A stretch of 64,000 nucleotides of DNA, from assembly GCF_020882245.1 (NCBI RefSeq), contig NC_083598.1, positions 7,805,178-7,869,177 of the forward strand, read 5' to 3'. Made by a program: the position numbers and the translations under genes. Origin of the DNA: Rhopalosiphum padi. Lineage: Eukaryota > Arthropoda > Insecta > Hemiptera > Aphididae. Positions 39,540 to 53,500 of the stretch are shown piece by piece. The notes beneath the pieces are model-generated. The model was not told where the DNA came from. It searched no databases and saw nothing but the letters and a program-made list of their open reading frames with translations. Numbering within the stretch: the first letter of the stretch is position 1; each line of letters starts with the position of its first letter.

Positions 39540-41782
39540 GCAATATATTATATATATAATACTACACAATAATTAGCTGAACATAAAAATTGTACTGTAA
39601 TTTAAGACTATCTTAGCGGTCTCGGATATTTTGTACGGAATTAATCTTTACCAAAATTTTAGTATTAAATAATAATAATAAAATATCGAACACGTTTTAC
39701 ATTTTTTTTTTAAATATGAAGATAATAAATCTGAATAAAAAAATACATTACATTAAATATTTATTTAAATTAAATAATAAAAAGTAATATAATTGTATAT
39801 ATTATAATTTGTGATCAGATTAATTGTTATGATATTCTAAATAATAAATAATAATATTAATATTTGATTAATATTTTTATATAAATATTTTTAAAGTCGG
39901 TAAGAATGTATTTATGAGAGTTATTAATTTTAGATGTTAATCTAAAATTAAAATAATGATAATCTTAAGTATAACAATGTGATCGAATATCGATATTGGG
40001 AATGTACGTATGTTTTACAAGAACCACTATTGTGCGTGGGCTACCACTATACGTCACGATTTTTTTTTTCATTTAGCAGTCGTACGTATATGGTTCTTGT
40101 TAGTTCTGTGGTACGAATGGTACGGTGGCCAAGGACGTAGTTAACTTTGTCTGTACTATAGAACCGGGTTCATGCTCGTATAACGTGACGTGTATAATTT
40201 TCCATTATATATTACCGAGCACGAATGAAGTTATCGTAGTTTTCTTTAATTTAAATTTTGTGAAACTATATTTTCTCGTTTGTGTATGTTGCGCGGAAAC
40301 TGGAAACATGCTCACTTTAAGTTAGACATACTCCATAGTACTAAAATAGTCTTATATGAAGATTGCATTTCAGATTAGATTGTATCAAATAGTTCTTTTA
40401 AAATCATATTTTAGAATGATTCCTATAGTATATTCATTTATTATGATGCTTTTAAAAAGTACCATATAGACGTGCACTTTGACGTTTCTTTATTTATTTT
40501 CAGACTCCATAGACTTATCCATAAAGTATAAGGTTTACATTTTAATAATAGAAATTTTATTTTATTGTCAAAGATCTAACTCAGATAATATTATTTTAAT
40601 TTTGATGTAGAACGGACGAAGTTGTTAAAAATAAAATGTGGCGCGTGATTCTTCATATGCAATATCTTCTATAGTTATATGAATTGATTTGCGACTATAT
40701 ATGTATATATCTGTTGCGTGTTCATACCGCTTCTGTGTTTAACGTATATTATTATTATTCATCTTACTTATACACACATACTGTATATTTTACATTTCAA
40801 CGATGACTTGTATGTTATATACGTTTCTTCGGTTCATACGACAGCCGCCTTCGTTAGAAATTATCTTTGACAGGATCCGAGATGAAAGTCGTTCATGTAC
40901 GACTAGCGCGCATCGGATCGGATCGGAATTTCAACTCGTTTTTACCGGCAGTGTATCCGTTTTTAAAAATGGTATTGTGTGTTGATGACAGTGTCGGAGT
41001 TACTTCTATTTTCTGCCGGTGTTGCATTTTGTTGCGAGTCACGTATAATACAAGTTTTGTCTAAAAATGTATTTTACGGTGTTTTTTTTTAAGTATATAC
41101 GAATAGTTAACTTAAGTCAAAATACTTATACCTTGCATGCATGTGAAAAATGATTGTTTCAATAATCCATTTTTAATTTCTGTTTTCGTATATTTTATAA
41201 ATATATGTAAATTTAATTTTCAGTTATAAAGATAAAAGTATTGTGTTTATTTTTTGACAGCTGTTTTGTCAGTTGTAGTATATTTGTATTTTAATTTGCC
41301 CAAATAAAAGATAATAATGCTATTTGTTTGTGTCTGCAAAATTTCTGCAATTTTAGTAATTTTACACTATACCGAGTACCGACGACACCACACCATCGCA
41401 CTTGCCTGATATGTAATTATGTTTACGTACAATTGGAACGGCTGCGACCTCGGAAATAATAAGCCAAAATTTAACTGCTTTATCACTTTATTTAACGTAA
41501 TATACACGTATGCTGCCACAATCGCCGTAGTTGGCATGACGTCGATGTATAATGATAATTTCTAATGGACACTAAATCTGAATAGATACCGCTATTGTAT
41601 TTTATAAAGTTACCTGTTAATCTCTACATAGTGAGTTATACATTAATAATACACAATATCTGTCGCTTGAATTTAAATAACTTGAAATTTTCCTCGATAA
41701 ATCACGGAGATATAAACGATTTAATAAATATTTTTTTGAATAGATAATATTATGACTGAGGAGGAAATAATATTTTCATATC
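39536..41782 (+). other. Intron-like DNA with a GC-richer patch at 40.8-41.05 kb
   Basis: Mostly AT-rich. Between 40800 and 41060 composition is more balanced, and two overlapping + strand frames are open for about 60 codons each. One follows a TTGACAG acceptor-like site and includes HVRLARIGSDRNFNSFLPAV. No donor or conserved motif supports an exon. It may be a regulatory element or repeat fragment. Confidence 0.4.
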
Positions 41783-43081
41783 AAAAAAGGTGTGCAATTG
41801 GGTGAGGTTTTCTGTTATATGGTAGGTGTTAAGTGGGTCACTGTAATAGATGTTGTGATATAATATCTCTGTATAAGAAAAACTATTCTTAGCGGCGACT
41901 GTTTTTTGAAAGCGCTATTAGTTAAAGTAATTTATTTTACTATTAGTAAAATAGTAAGTGATGGAATTAATTTTTTCAATAACATATTGTACTTTAAAAT
42001 ATAATTTTGTGTATAAAATAAAATACTATACGTAAAAGTTTTATGACTCCACGAATAATGTTCTAAAACTATAACAAAATACTGAATATAGTTAGTTATT
42101 CATAGTTTAAATATGTATATAGGTTTATATATAAAAATTGCATATTTTATAAATTTTAACGAATTTTGATAAAATTTTAAATGGTTATTGACATAAACGG
42201 TGCTTTGTTTTTTAAAAAATATTTGTACGTACTATTGACATTAATTATAGAAATAAAATTTAAAAAAATAACTAGTTTTAAATATTTAGTTCAAAAAGAG
42301 GCAACATATTTAAAAAATATTACACTATATGTAGGAAATAAAAATATAAATATTTGGTGAAAATTTCAAGTACTTACAGTTATTCATTATTGAATTAGAA
42401 TAAAAAACAAAAATCGTTTTGAAAGAAATAGTTATTGTACCTATAGGTAAATTACGGAATGTGATTTTCCGGTAAAAATTTTTAATTTTAAATATAGCCT
42501 ATAGGATAGAAAAAATAAGGAGGCTCTAGTATTTAAATTTAAACCTTAAATATAAATATAAATATTTTATACTTTTTTAATTAAAAAATAATTTTTATAT
42601 TTTTGAGATTTTGTCAAAATGTTAAATTTCAACGTTTATAAAACAAAAAATGAGACATTTTTAATTGGTAAATGAACAACTTATGAGAAACTTTGTATTA
42701 AATTTTTAAGCATCTTTACCAAGCCAAATTGTTTCTATTAACGTTCAAGGAAAAATATCCAAAATTTCAACTACCTATATAAATAGCTCAAAAAGTGGAT
42801 TAAATGAACATGTATTATATTGATGGAAATTCAAGTATCTACGGTTATTTGTTTTTGATTTACATTTTTGATGTAAAAATTCATGATTTTCCAGGTTGAT
42901 TTGATAATTTCTGAATATTTTTTATTTTGATCTCTTCAATATCTAGGTACAATTTTTCATCAGAAACCACCCACAAAAATCAAAGCATTTTTTCAATTAC
43001 CTATCGTGTAAACATACACGTTTAAAAATATCACCTATTATTGTAAAATCAATAGTTCATCACTCCGTTTACAATCTAAAA
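41783..43081 (-). repeat. Dispersed repeat, copy D (near full length, about 1.3 kb)
   Basis: Read on the minus strand it begins TTTAGATTGTAAACGGAGTG followed by ATGAACTATTG. It includes GGTAAAGATGCTTAAAAATT, matching an internal block of copy B, and ends with GTGACCCACTTAACACCTAC and an ACCTTTTTT tail. Collinearity with copy B in opposite orientation shows it is the same family. No coding capacity is seen. Confidence 0.65.
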
Positions 43082-43810
43082 GCATATGCAGATACTTTTC
43101 AGTTTCTAATTTTAGTTTTTGACATGCTACAGAACTATCATTTTAACTATCATCGAGTTAACTGCATTGCACAATGTACATGTATTAACTGACAATGATA
43201 ATATGTTTTATTTATATTTAATAAATATTGAAGAAATTATTCACTAAAAATGTAAGTAGGTTAAATAATGTTTTCTAACGTATAAGTACAGTTATAGTTT
43301 TTCTAAAATCCTTTATTTGCAGTTTTTTCAGGTTGACTATAGCTATTAGCTACCTTGTATTATTTATATTTTTATGTAGGTATATACTTAGTATTATTTA
43401 AATGTTTATACTACTTAAAGTTTATTTATTAATCAGTTATTGTAAACTGGAAATCTTATTATATGTATAAAAACATTAAAAATACTTGTAGAACTTATTA
43501 GGTAGATAAATTAAGTCTTGATTATTGATTTAGATTTTATGGATAGATTTTTTTTCTATGTGTTTAACAAGTAGATTGTTGATTATTTATAAACCAGTTT
43601 ATATAAAATTAAATGTATAATATATACATTTGTATTATAGATTATACTACTATAGTATATATATATACTTAAATATTCCTCACGTCTCAAAGCAAAAATA
43701 AATTTTATAGTTTCTGCAGTATATTTTTTCATTACAATACATTTTATTTTGCTTTTGTGTTAACTATAGTGTAATATGTTTGATCTTAACTGATTCGTTC
43801 CATGTGTCAG

Positions 43811-43920
43811 GCCTGAGTGCATGGTCGGTGCCGACGACAACACTGCTGCGGCCTGGGCGACCGGAATCGCGGGCGACTGAAATTGTAGGCGGCCGGACAA
43901 CTACCGTGTATTATAGATGC
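43811..43920 (+). other. Isolated CpG-rich island, possible exon
   Basis: About 110 bases of well over 55% GC with many CpGs stand alone in AT-rich DNA. On the + strand a branch-point-like TTAACTGAT and a tract ending CCATGTGTCAG precede 43811. One frame carries an ATG at 43821 and reads through ADDNTAAAWATGIAGD to a TGA at 43878. Another + frame is open across the whole patch. On the minus strand an acceptor-like CTACAATTTCAG is followed by SPAIPVAQAAAVLSSAPT. In phase 0 from the left, a + strand exon would hit TGA at its second codon. The patch is too distinct to ignore but strand and role are undecided. Confidence 0.3.
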
Positions 43921-46900
43921 ATCGATGCGTGTAGTCTGCTAGTTTGTTGGACAATGATTTTTTATCCTTTAGATTTTTGGCTGGATATAAAGACCTAAAC
44001 TAAAAAAGAACTAACTTAGTGAAAATAATTTTAAAAATAATAATAATTTTTATTTATAGGTCTAAAATATTATAGGTAAGCAACATCGTACCTACACATC
44101 ATGTAATTATTATTGAGTATATTTACACTCATTAAAAACAAACAATCAGTAAAATAATAATTATACTAGTTTTATAATAGAACAATTATTAGTTTATTTA
44201 AAATAATATTTTTGCTAATTAAACGAATATTAATTGGTTATTTTCTATATTGTTATATATGCCTACCTACAAAATTAAATTAATATAAAAACGTGCATAT
44301 TGTGTATACATATACGATTCACAATTCGATGTAAATCTAATGCAATTAATGTATTTTTAGATTAGTAAATTAATTTTATATTCATAATTTTTGATTACTT
44401 ATAAAGTTTAGCTAATTTATTAAAAATAAAAAATAATTGAACTATAATAATTAACATTAAAAGTATATTCTATCAATATTATAGCCAATCATTATAGTTA
44501 AACATAATAGTTAACCATTCACTGGTAATATGATAGGTTAACGATGTAAACAATGTACTAATAAGTCGTGGGTGAACAGCGTTTCCGCACACCGGACATT
44601 GGGCTTAAACGATTTTGACAACACTGTAACTTGATGATAATGGATGTAATTACTTACTTGAAACTCGTTGTACTGAACATTTTGCGTCTAGTTCGGTCTC
44701 AGACAAGGAATATCTTAATAGTTACATATCTACATTTTACATAAGTTTCGTAAGTTAATTAAACATTCGAGACATTGTTGATGTATTATATGTTTACGGA
44801 TAACGCGATGTGCAAAGGTATAGAAATAAAATAAATTAAGTGAACATAAAATTCTATTAAAATAAGAAGGATAAAATGATTTATTTGTAAACATTTTTAA
44901 TTGGGTATTGGTTATACTATAGTAGTACCTATATTGAAAATGATCAAAACACATTATACACACATTCGTCCATAAATATTATACTTCAGTGTTTAGTATA
45001 CTACTATAAATAAAACAAAAACTATTATGTTTAAATTACTCAAACAATTCAACAAAACTCATTTAATTAACATGATCAACTTTTTTTAAAACTCAAATTC
45101 GTATAAAAATATAAAATGCTTTTTTACTATACACAATACGCATTTTTTAATGGAAGAAAATAAAAAATAGATATTGATGTACCTGTATTGTAAGATCAGA
45201 AGTTTTAAAGTTTAACTGTCATAACTTTGTCACTTTAATAACTAATAACTGATGTCATAATATAGTTTATATGTTTTGCAAGTTTATATCCTGATATTAT
45301 GCTGTACCTACCTATTTGTTTAACGGTTTTTATTTAGTATGTAATTTTGGCGAGGGCTAATACTATTTGACAATTGTAAATACTCTAACCATATGTTATG
45401 CGCTACTATTAAGACTACCTATAGCGAATAGACCGTAAATTATAATTTAGCCTTTAAATAAGTGTACATAGTTAATAATTTTACAATCGAAAAAGTGTAT
45501 AGTTTTTTATTTATGAACATGCCGCATTGACATTGGTTTTATTATATTTATTACTGTTCATCAATTTTAAAATACATAATGGATAAGAACTAATAATATT
45601 ATTTAATTAAAATATAAATAGTATACAATATTGTGAATACATTATACATATGTAAATCTGAAATTACTCTTTTCTCTTACTAATTTCCAATTTTGTTTCA
45701 TTTATAATTAAATTGAAACGTTTTTTTAGTTCGCTATTAATTTGTATTGGGTAGGAATATAAGTAGAAATATAATAATATAATATATGATTTAATATAAA
45801 TATTTATATTATAATATGTACCATTTTAACATGGGCTCAAGCCCGTTTATATGTAAATAAAACAATAAAAATAAATAATGTATTATATTTTTAAAAATGT
45901 TGCAATAATATAATTTTTCATTAGTTTAATTTATTTATTGAATTACTTTTTACTAAGTAAATAATAAGCTTAATCGTGTTCTACAGTTCTTTCAGTCAAA
46001 TTATATGTTTGATAAAATTTACTATTATTTTTTAAATTTAATTACTATATACTCGTAAATTGGTCATTGATTCCTATTATGGAAGTTTATCAGTTCATTA
46101 ATTAAAATGGCCAATATAAATAAAGTTTTTTGTTTAGTGTAAAATAAAATATTTACTTTAATATTTAGATGAATAATCCAGTTTAAAATTAAAATTATTA
46201 GAGCTATCAGATAAAATTTTTGTTGACACAAGTTACCAACAAATTAATACTACATTTTAAAGTAATGTGATTGTTGATTATAATTATGATGTGTATAATT
46301 AAAATTAATGAAGCTTTTAAAAATGTTAATTGCATGTATTAGTGACTGTAGCTATTATTATTTTAGTTTAGGGAATTTAAATTATTTTATTAATTAATTA
46401 TTATGACATCATTATGATTGATCTATCATTCTGTTTTGAAAACCATACAAAATATAAAATATATACTGTGCTATAAATATTATTTTTACTTAATACATAT
46501 TTCCATAATGTCTATTGTCTATTCAATGAATATTGTATAATGTATATTTCCTATTTACATACCTGATTATTAAAAATCTAGGATTTCGAACTAGGTCCTA
46601 TTTCTGGCGAATGGTGTCATATGAAAAAAAAAACTTTTATTTTCATAAGGAAAATAATAATATCAATCTAATATAATTTTTTTTTTATTAATATTTATGG
46701 GGATGAAAATGTATGTCTAATTGTCTAATACTTATTATATTAAACAATAATTACCATTTTATGATTTTATTTTTCATTAAATTATATGTAGATTAATTAA
46801 TTTTACTTTTATACTAAATAGTTTAAAGCTATGATTTTCATGATATAGTAAACTGATAGGCTATATTGTGTACTATATGATATGATAAGAGCCAAGAGGC

Positions 46901-49900
46901 GACGACCTAATTTAAAGTGTATAATATTGCAGTGTATGAAGTGATTGAAGTAGTAATTTAAAACTATTAGCTAACATTAGCGACTATTATAATTATATTA
47001 TTATGACCTTGTCTAGGTAATTAAATATGTAATAAAAATCCACAACACATGAATAACTTTATTACGATAAAATGGTATTCCTTTAGTAAATATTTTAGGT
47101 ATTTTTGTTTTAAATAAAAATAAGTAAAACATATTATAAATTATTAATTAATGAACTGTTGGTGGTCTAGTGTTCTGAATAATATGTGACAGTTGACCGG
47201 CTATTTGTTTTGTAGAAAACAATATGATAGTCATTAGGTGATGACAGTTAAAGATGAATTTATTTGTCATGTTATTTGATAATAAAGAAAAAGAGTATTT
47301 TATTATTTTTTTAAACATTTATTTTAGATTAATTTACTGTACAGATGTTGAAAAAAACATTGTACCTACATAATAATATATATAAATATAAATCGATTTC
47401 TGTCAAGTTCAATATTATTGTTTGTGTGATTGATCATCGGTATATTCATATGGTTGTCGTAGTCGCGTTGCATACTAATCAAGGTCTTACTCCTACTCCC
47501 AGATTTACTCCTAATATATTTTATTTTTACATGGTATACATACCATTACTTATCATTGTACTACGATGCTAAAAGTAATTTAAGGATTGTTATAGAAAAT
47601 TGTAGATTGAAAAAATAAATAGATTTCTTAAATATTGTTTAAAAATGTGTTTATAACTCATTATTTTTATTATTATAAAATATACGTATTAATTAGTTTT
47701 AATTATAAATATATATATATCTAACATATATATGTATGTGCGAATATTTTGGTTGTATTACTCAATTCTGCCTGGACGTTGAACTGATTCTGTAAAAATA
47801 TATTAAGAACCCAGCTTGTTCTACTAATGGTACTTGTGTGTATTTTGTAAGAATATTTTACTAGTCAGTTTTCCAGTAGTAAGAGTTTAGTCAATCTTCT
47901 ATAGTTCTATACTATAGATTATAGAGTCAATAAATTTATCTTCTATTCTTTAGAAAGATTCTATGAAATATACTAAAAAAGCCGTATCTATTTAATTTGA
48001 GTTTTCCAAATTAGTCTAGATAGATACCCTGGCTTTTTTTTGTATAGATGGAGATATATTGTATAATATTTATGTATTGATTTGTATAATATGTTTATTT
48101 ATTCAATATAATATTGTGATGTTTATAAGCTCATAGTTATTTAGGATAATTGTTATAATAAAAAGTGATGACATTATATTGATTTTCTAATGATAGTTAT
48201 ACAATTAGTTATAGCTAATTAATACAATTCAAATAATGAAATACGTTTTTCTGATGTTAATTATACATTTTGTTGATAAAAAATGAAGGAATAGTAATTA
48301 TTGTTTGATGTAATTAGTTAGCAAGTATCGGAATACTTGAACAACTATTAAATTTGAAATATTTTTACGTCTTTATTATAAAAAAAAATTCGTATCCTGT
48401 TTTTTAAAACAATGTAAGTGTAATGTATTAATTTTTATGAGCAATTACCTAATAATAATGAAAAAATAAAAATCTAATTAATTTCGTTGTCAATTTATAA
48501 TTGAAGTACCTTGTGGCTAATATTGCATTACCTATTAAGGAATGAAAAAAGTTTGTAATTAACTTTTGATTTTTAAAACTATTCATTTAAGGTAGTAATA
48601 AGCTACATTAGTAAAAGGCATACGTATATATCAAATATTAAGTTTATATTTATAAATTAAGTGATGTGGTATTAAACCAATATTTGATAACGATTTTAGG
48701 ATTACTCTAAAGTCTAAATTACTCTTTATGTAATTTGTAATTTGAACATATCCATTACGGTGACCATACTCAATGATGAAGTACTTTCAAAACTTATACT
48801 AAATTAAAGGGTGATTTCTTCAGTTTTTTTTTATATAATTACCTACAAATGTAGTTTATATATTTTAAATTATCTTTTAAATGTTATTTTATGTTCAGCG
48901 AGGAGAAAGAGAATAGATAAAACATGTACCTATAATTGGCGTTTTGGTTACTTCTATTTAGAATGTAAACATCCTATTATTAAGTTTCAGATTTACTTTA
49001 GTCTTAATTTTTTTTATTAGTTTCAATAAATTTTATTTGTTTAGTTATATTGGATATTGGAATAGTGTTTTTGATGAATAAATATTTGAATATTTAATCG
49101 TATTAATATAAAGCACATTCATAACATTTATTTCATACTGAAGTTTGTTTGTTTATGATATATATTACTAGAAGTAAAAAGTATAAGCTTATAACATTAT
49201 ATATGCATTGAAAACCATTTTTATTTTGTAAAATTAAATGTAGGTATAGTATTAAATGGTTTCATACTTTTAGTATTTTGATTGGTCTATTTAGATTTTC
49301 ATAATACGTATAATAGTAAAAATTTTCTAGTTCTATGAATACTTAAATAAAAGGTATTAAAGGTATTTTGAATCCAGTTAGAATAGCTTAATTATTACTT
49401 ATATATTAGTTAATCTTGTATGTATATTTTAATTTAAAATTTGTGAAGTTATTTTGTGTTTATATGTATAATATACACATTGTTAAAATAATAAAATTAT
49501 TACTATTTCTAAAAGTAAATAATTTCAATTAAAACATATATTGTCTATAATAAAAAAAATACACGTTAAATAATGTATTATTTTGAATGGCGTGGCATGA
49601 ATTCAAATATGGTATTTTTCGTATTTTTGGCTTAAATATTAGGACTAAGCGTAAATTATGTATGTTATAGTTTATTTTCTGATTATATTTTCGGACGAAT
49701 GCCAAAATGAAGTATAACTTTTTACGACTTTTTGAAGAATCGCGTTCTTTGGTCCACTGATCTTCTGGAATGCCATTAACTTCTAAATAGCCTTACAAAG
49801 ATTTCATTTAGTATATAGTTTATAAATGCGTCTTAATTGTTATAATTTTACGATTATAGTACCGCGTTGAATCACGAAATACAGTTAAAAGTGACTTAAT

Positions 49901-50126
49901 AAAAAATAATGATTTATCATTATTCTAATGAATATTTAATCATTTTCCTTTTTACATAATATAAAAGAATCTGGACACAAAATTTTAGTTTATTCACATA
50001 TCATTTTAAATTACTTTTATTCGTATTCGTGATTTATGACATTAAATCATTATTATATAATTATATTAATATTTACGTATAGCAATATTCATACAGTCAT
50101 ACAGAAGTCATGCCTTAGTGAGGTTA
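43921..50126 (+). other. AT-rich intron-like region
   Basis: No supported exon, RNA gene or repeat family is seen. Open frames are short and AT-driven. Slightly GC-richer spots near 44570-44700 and 46590-46620 show no splice-site framework. Confidence 0.5.
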
Positions 50127-50563
50127 TTAAGAGGACGTTATACCCGCATGTGTTGTCTTTGTCTTAGTAATGTAGTTATGTAGATCATAGCAAATTTGCG
50201 TTCAGCAGAACAGATTTTGTGATGTTAGCTTTAATATTAGAGTCAATTTACCTATTATCAAACTTAAAGGATATAATATTATCTAGGTCTAGGCTTTTAT
50301 TGATATTTTAATTTTTAAGCGAATTATGAGCATTTTAAAGTTTTAATATTTTACATAACTATAACTCACTTAAAAATTAAGATATCAATAAAAGCCTATG
50401 AGAGGCCCTAGATAATATTATTACCATTAAGTTTTATTATAGGTAAATTTATTCTAATGTTAAAGCTAACATTATAAAATCTGTTCTGCTGAACGCAAAT
50501 TTGCTATGATCTACACTAGGAAGAGAGAGAGAGAGAACACATACAGGTATAACGTCCTTTTTA
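50127..50563. mobile_element. Palindromic MITE, copy 2 (near full length)
   Basis: A left TTAA is followed by GAGGACGTTATACCCGCATG, and the inverted right end finishes near 50560 at CAGGTATAACGTCC. Arms of roughly 190 bases (about 50131-50318 and 50371-50560) flank a spacer of about 50 bases. Blocks such as CAGATTTTGTGATGTTAGCT in the left arm have inverted counterparts in the right arm. The right terminus is degraded (TTTTTAT in place of TTAA), and a GA microsatellite has expanded in the right arm near 50523-50536. It is the same family as 29928-30230 and is non-coding. Confidence 0.8.
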
Positions 50564-53500
50564 TATTATTCAGACAATAAACATTAATAATTTAATTGAA
50601 TACTATTATGAATAATTAAAAAGTTTAATAAAATATTTAAAAACTGCGGTGTTGTATGTACATTATTATAATAGCTGCAATACTTATACATAAGATATGT
50701 ACGTCGAAGTATAAATAATGTAGTAATTATATACCTATTACCTACTTAGTGTAAATTGTTTAAGATATACATATATATTATATTTATAAGATCTTAACTC
50801 TTTAATCTTGATTTAATCATGAATTAGTGTAGTTCGTATATAGGTATTAACTGTACTAAAAATTATTTTAAGAGCTTAAAGTACTCTTTGTTGGTATTCA
50901 AACATTTTAAATCAATCGGTTATTTACTATATTATAAAACAATAAGTACCTATTATTTGATACAAAATGTATTTTTTTTCTATTTTATTACGACCTACAA
51001 TGAATGATAAAATTAATTATTCGATGTACAATTTATATTATGTAATTTTTGTGTAATTTAATGATGTATACAAAAATAGTACCCGGGGAAAGATATACAA
51101 ATAAAATAGTTTAAAAGAAATAGATAGAAAATATTTTTTTTATTATGACATTGGTTGACGACATTGAAGTAGTTATTCTTATAATCGAGAAAAATAATAA
51201 ACTTAATTATATTAGGTATGTTTTGATAATTATTAAACATTTCCAACTTTCTGGTAGTAAAATTTACTTACTAATTTTAACATTTCAAACGTATGCCGTT
51301 TGGCTTATTTTATTTTACTAGTGCTTTAGATATTTTTAAAACACCGAATTAATTATTTCAAACACACATCCCTTTTGCCATTTTAATATTAATTTTATTT
51401 TCCGAGATATTAAAAATTTATGCCAATATTTAAAGCTTCAACATTTTAAAATTATAGTATTAATATTGGTATTTTGATTTCTTTATAGTTAATTAATTAT
51501 CAATACATCTTATATTATATTATAATATACTTAGTTCATAGGTACTTTAGTATAGGTAGTTTAAATTTAAAATAATCCATATTATATAATATTTACCTTT
51601 ATATTAGTACCCGCACGAGTTTAACATCTGGTGATATATTTCAAGGATATTTTATGGAATTAATCCTCTCCCCCCAATTGTGTTTCCATTGAAAAAAATC
51701 ATCTTCGTTGATGACGACGATCGACGTTTTTCGATATTGATTGAGTATAGGTCCACACAAACGTCTCGTTTCCGGCAATTTTGTTCAAGGACTTGCATAC
51801 TCCAACCGATTTACCCCGAATAATGTCACCACACCCGCGCAGGCCAACAAATAGGTAAACATGTGCACGGGGTCATTGTAATATCATATACACACTATAT
51901 TATAACCCTAAATAGCCCGAACCGTACGTGTTATTTTCCGGTCCATACGCCGCGAGTGGGCGCCAACTGCAACAGCTACAGCAGTGACATCAGTGGTGGG
52001 AGAAAAAAACCAAACGTCATAGTATAATGTTAAAAACGACACAGTTTTAATTTTTCTTTTATGCTCTTTGTGTACGTATTTTATATCGGCACTCCTATAG
52101 TGTTTTTATAAAATTAAAAAAACCTACACCAAGCCCGGAAAATGACTATTTGCGTACAACGCAGACTAATGGATCCCTAGGATTATTTCGAGCAGGCCGT
52201 TACATTTTTAATAAATTATTGCATAAAGTGCTAACACACACGTGTTGCTTCGATCGATGTCCGACAAGTGGGTGGTACGTTGATTGTCTTATAAGTTCTT
52301 AGAAATCGTTTCGTCTGGACCTGATGCGTAATTAATCTATGCCAATAATGAGACGTATTTTTCTTTGCTTTACTTCTTTTTATTGGCTGTTATTCAACAA
52401 AGTGATTAATTCTCAAACCCTTTACAGTATTTTGCATGGTATTGTCGATAAATTCATTTAATATATTAATAATAATCAATGCTTGTTCTTTGCCCTGTTG
52501 CATATTATAATGGTAAGGATAATATTAATTTATCTTATCTATTTTTAATTTTGGATTTTCATTATAACCGATGGACAGAATCTTATCTTTCAGAAAATAT
52601 ATTTTCATGGAAATCGTGTGTAACTACGTGATTAATACTCACTTCCGGAGATATTGTGAGACTCATGAAATGTAGAACACTTATTGTGCATAAATAATGT
52701 CTGCATTTGTATACTCATATTATGTAAATAAAATATGAGGGATTTTCTTTTAATAATATTAAAATTTGTGAATCAAAACTAATAATACATTTTGAGAAGT
52801 TGGTTATTTTCATTTATATTTGCGATTTATGTAATTTTCGTTTGAAAATTATTTTAGAAAAGTATATGTGTAATATATAATGTATTTATTATTTATATAT
52901 ATTTTTTTTAAAGTGTACTAATGCACTAGAATAGGATAATTTTAAAGTTTAAACTTGATTATTCTCTGTATTGTACTATTATTATTTAAACCCATTGGTT
53001 TAATATAATCGTTTTTATGTTTATCTACTTGTATTTTGCCTATTTAAACAATTAAACCTCAAGGTTTTTTCAGATTTTTCTCAAAATCTTGTTACGAATA
53101 TATTGTGTTATGAATTACATACTTTTATAATATTTTTTTCAAAATAGTTTTATTTTTAGTTTTTGGACGTACAATATCTAAATAGTAAAAACATAAAAAA
53201 ATTAAAATGTAATTTTCTTTCAATTGTAAGTATAATATTTTCTTTGTTAAACAAATGTTAATTGAGAAAATTATATTATGTTAATTTAGTTTTGAACAAA
53301 CGCTGTACTAAATGATATTTTCTATATTACTGAAAAAATATTGTATCGCCTTATTGTTACACAGGTTTATTATGTTTGTACAATATAGTTCTTTTAGGAA
53401 AAAGTTATCTAGTTAGGAAGTGTTTTATAATTAGAAAACTTTAAAAGTCAGGATTTTATAATTCTTTTTAACACAATTTGTATCACTAAACTTAACTTTT

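Noticed and set aside
44060..44075. 16-nt interval between a strong T-rich acceptor and GTAAGC
   Set aside because: AT-only content, frame-breaking length and no partner exon; such pairs arise by chance in this composition.
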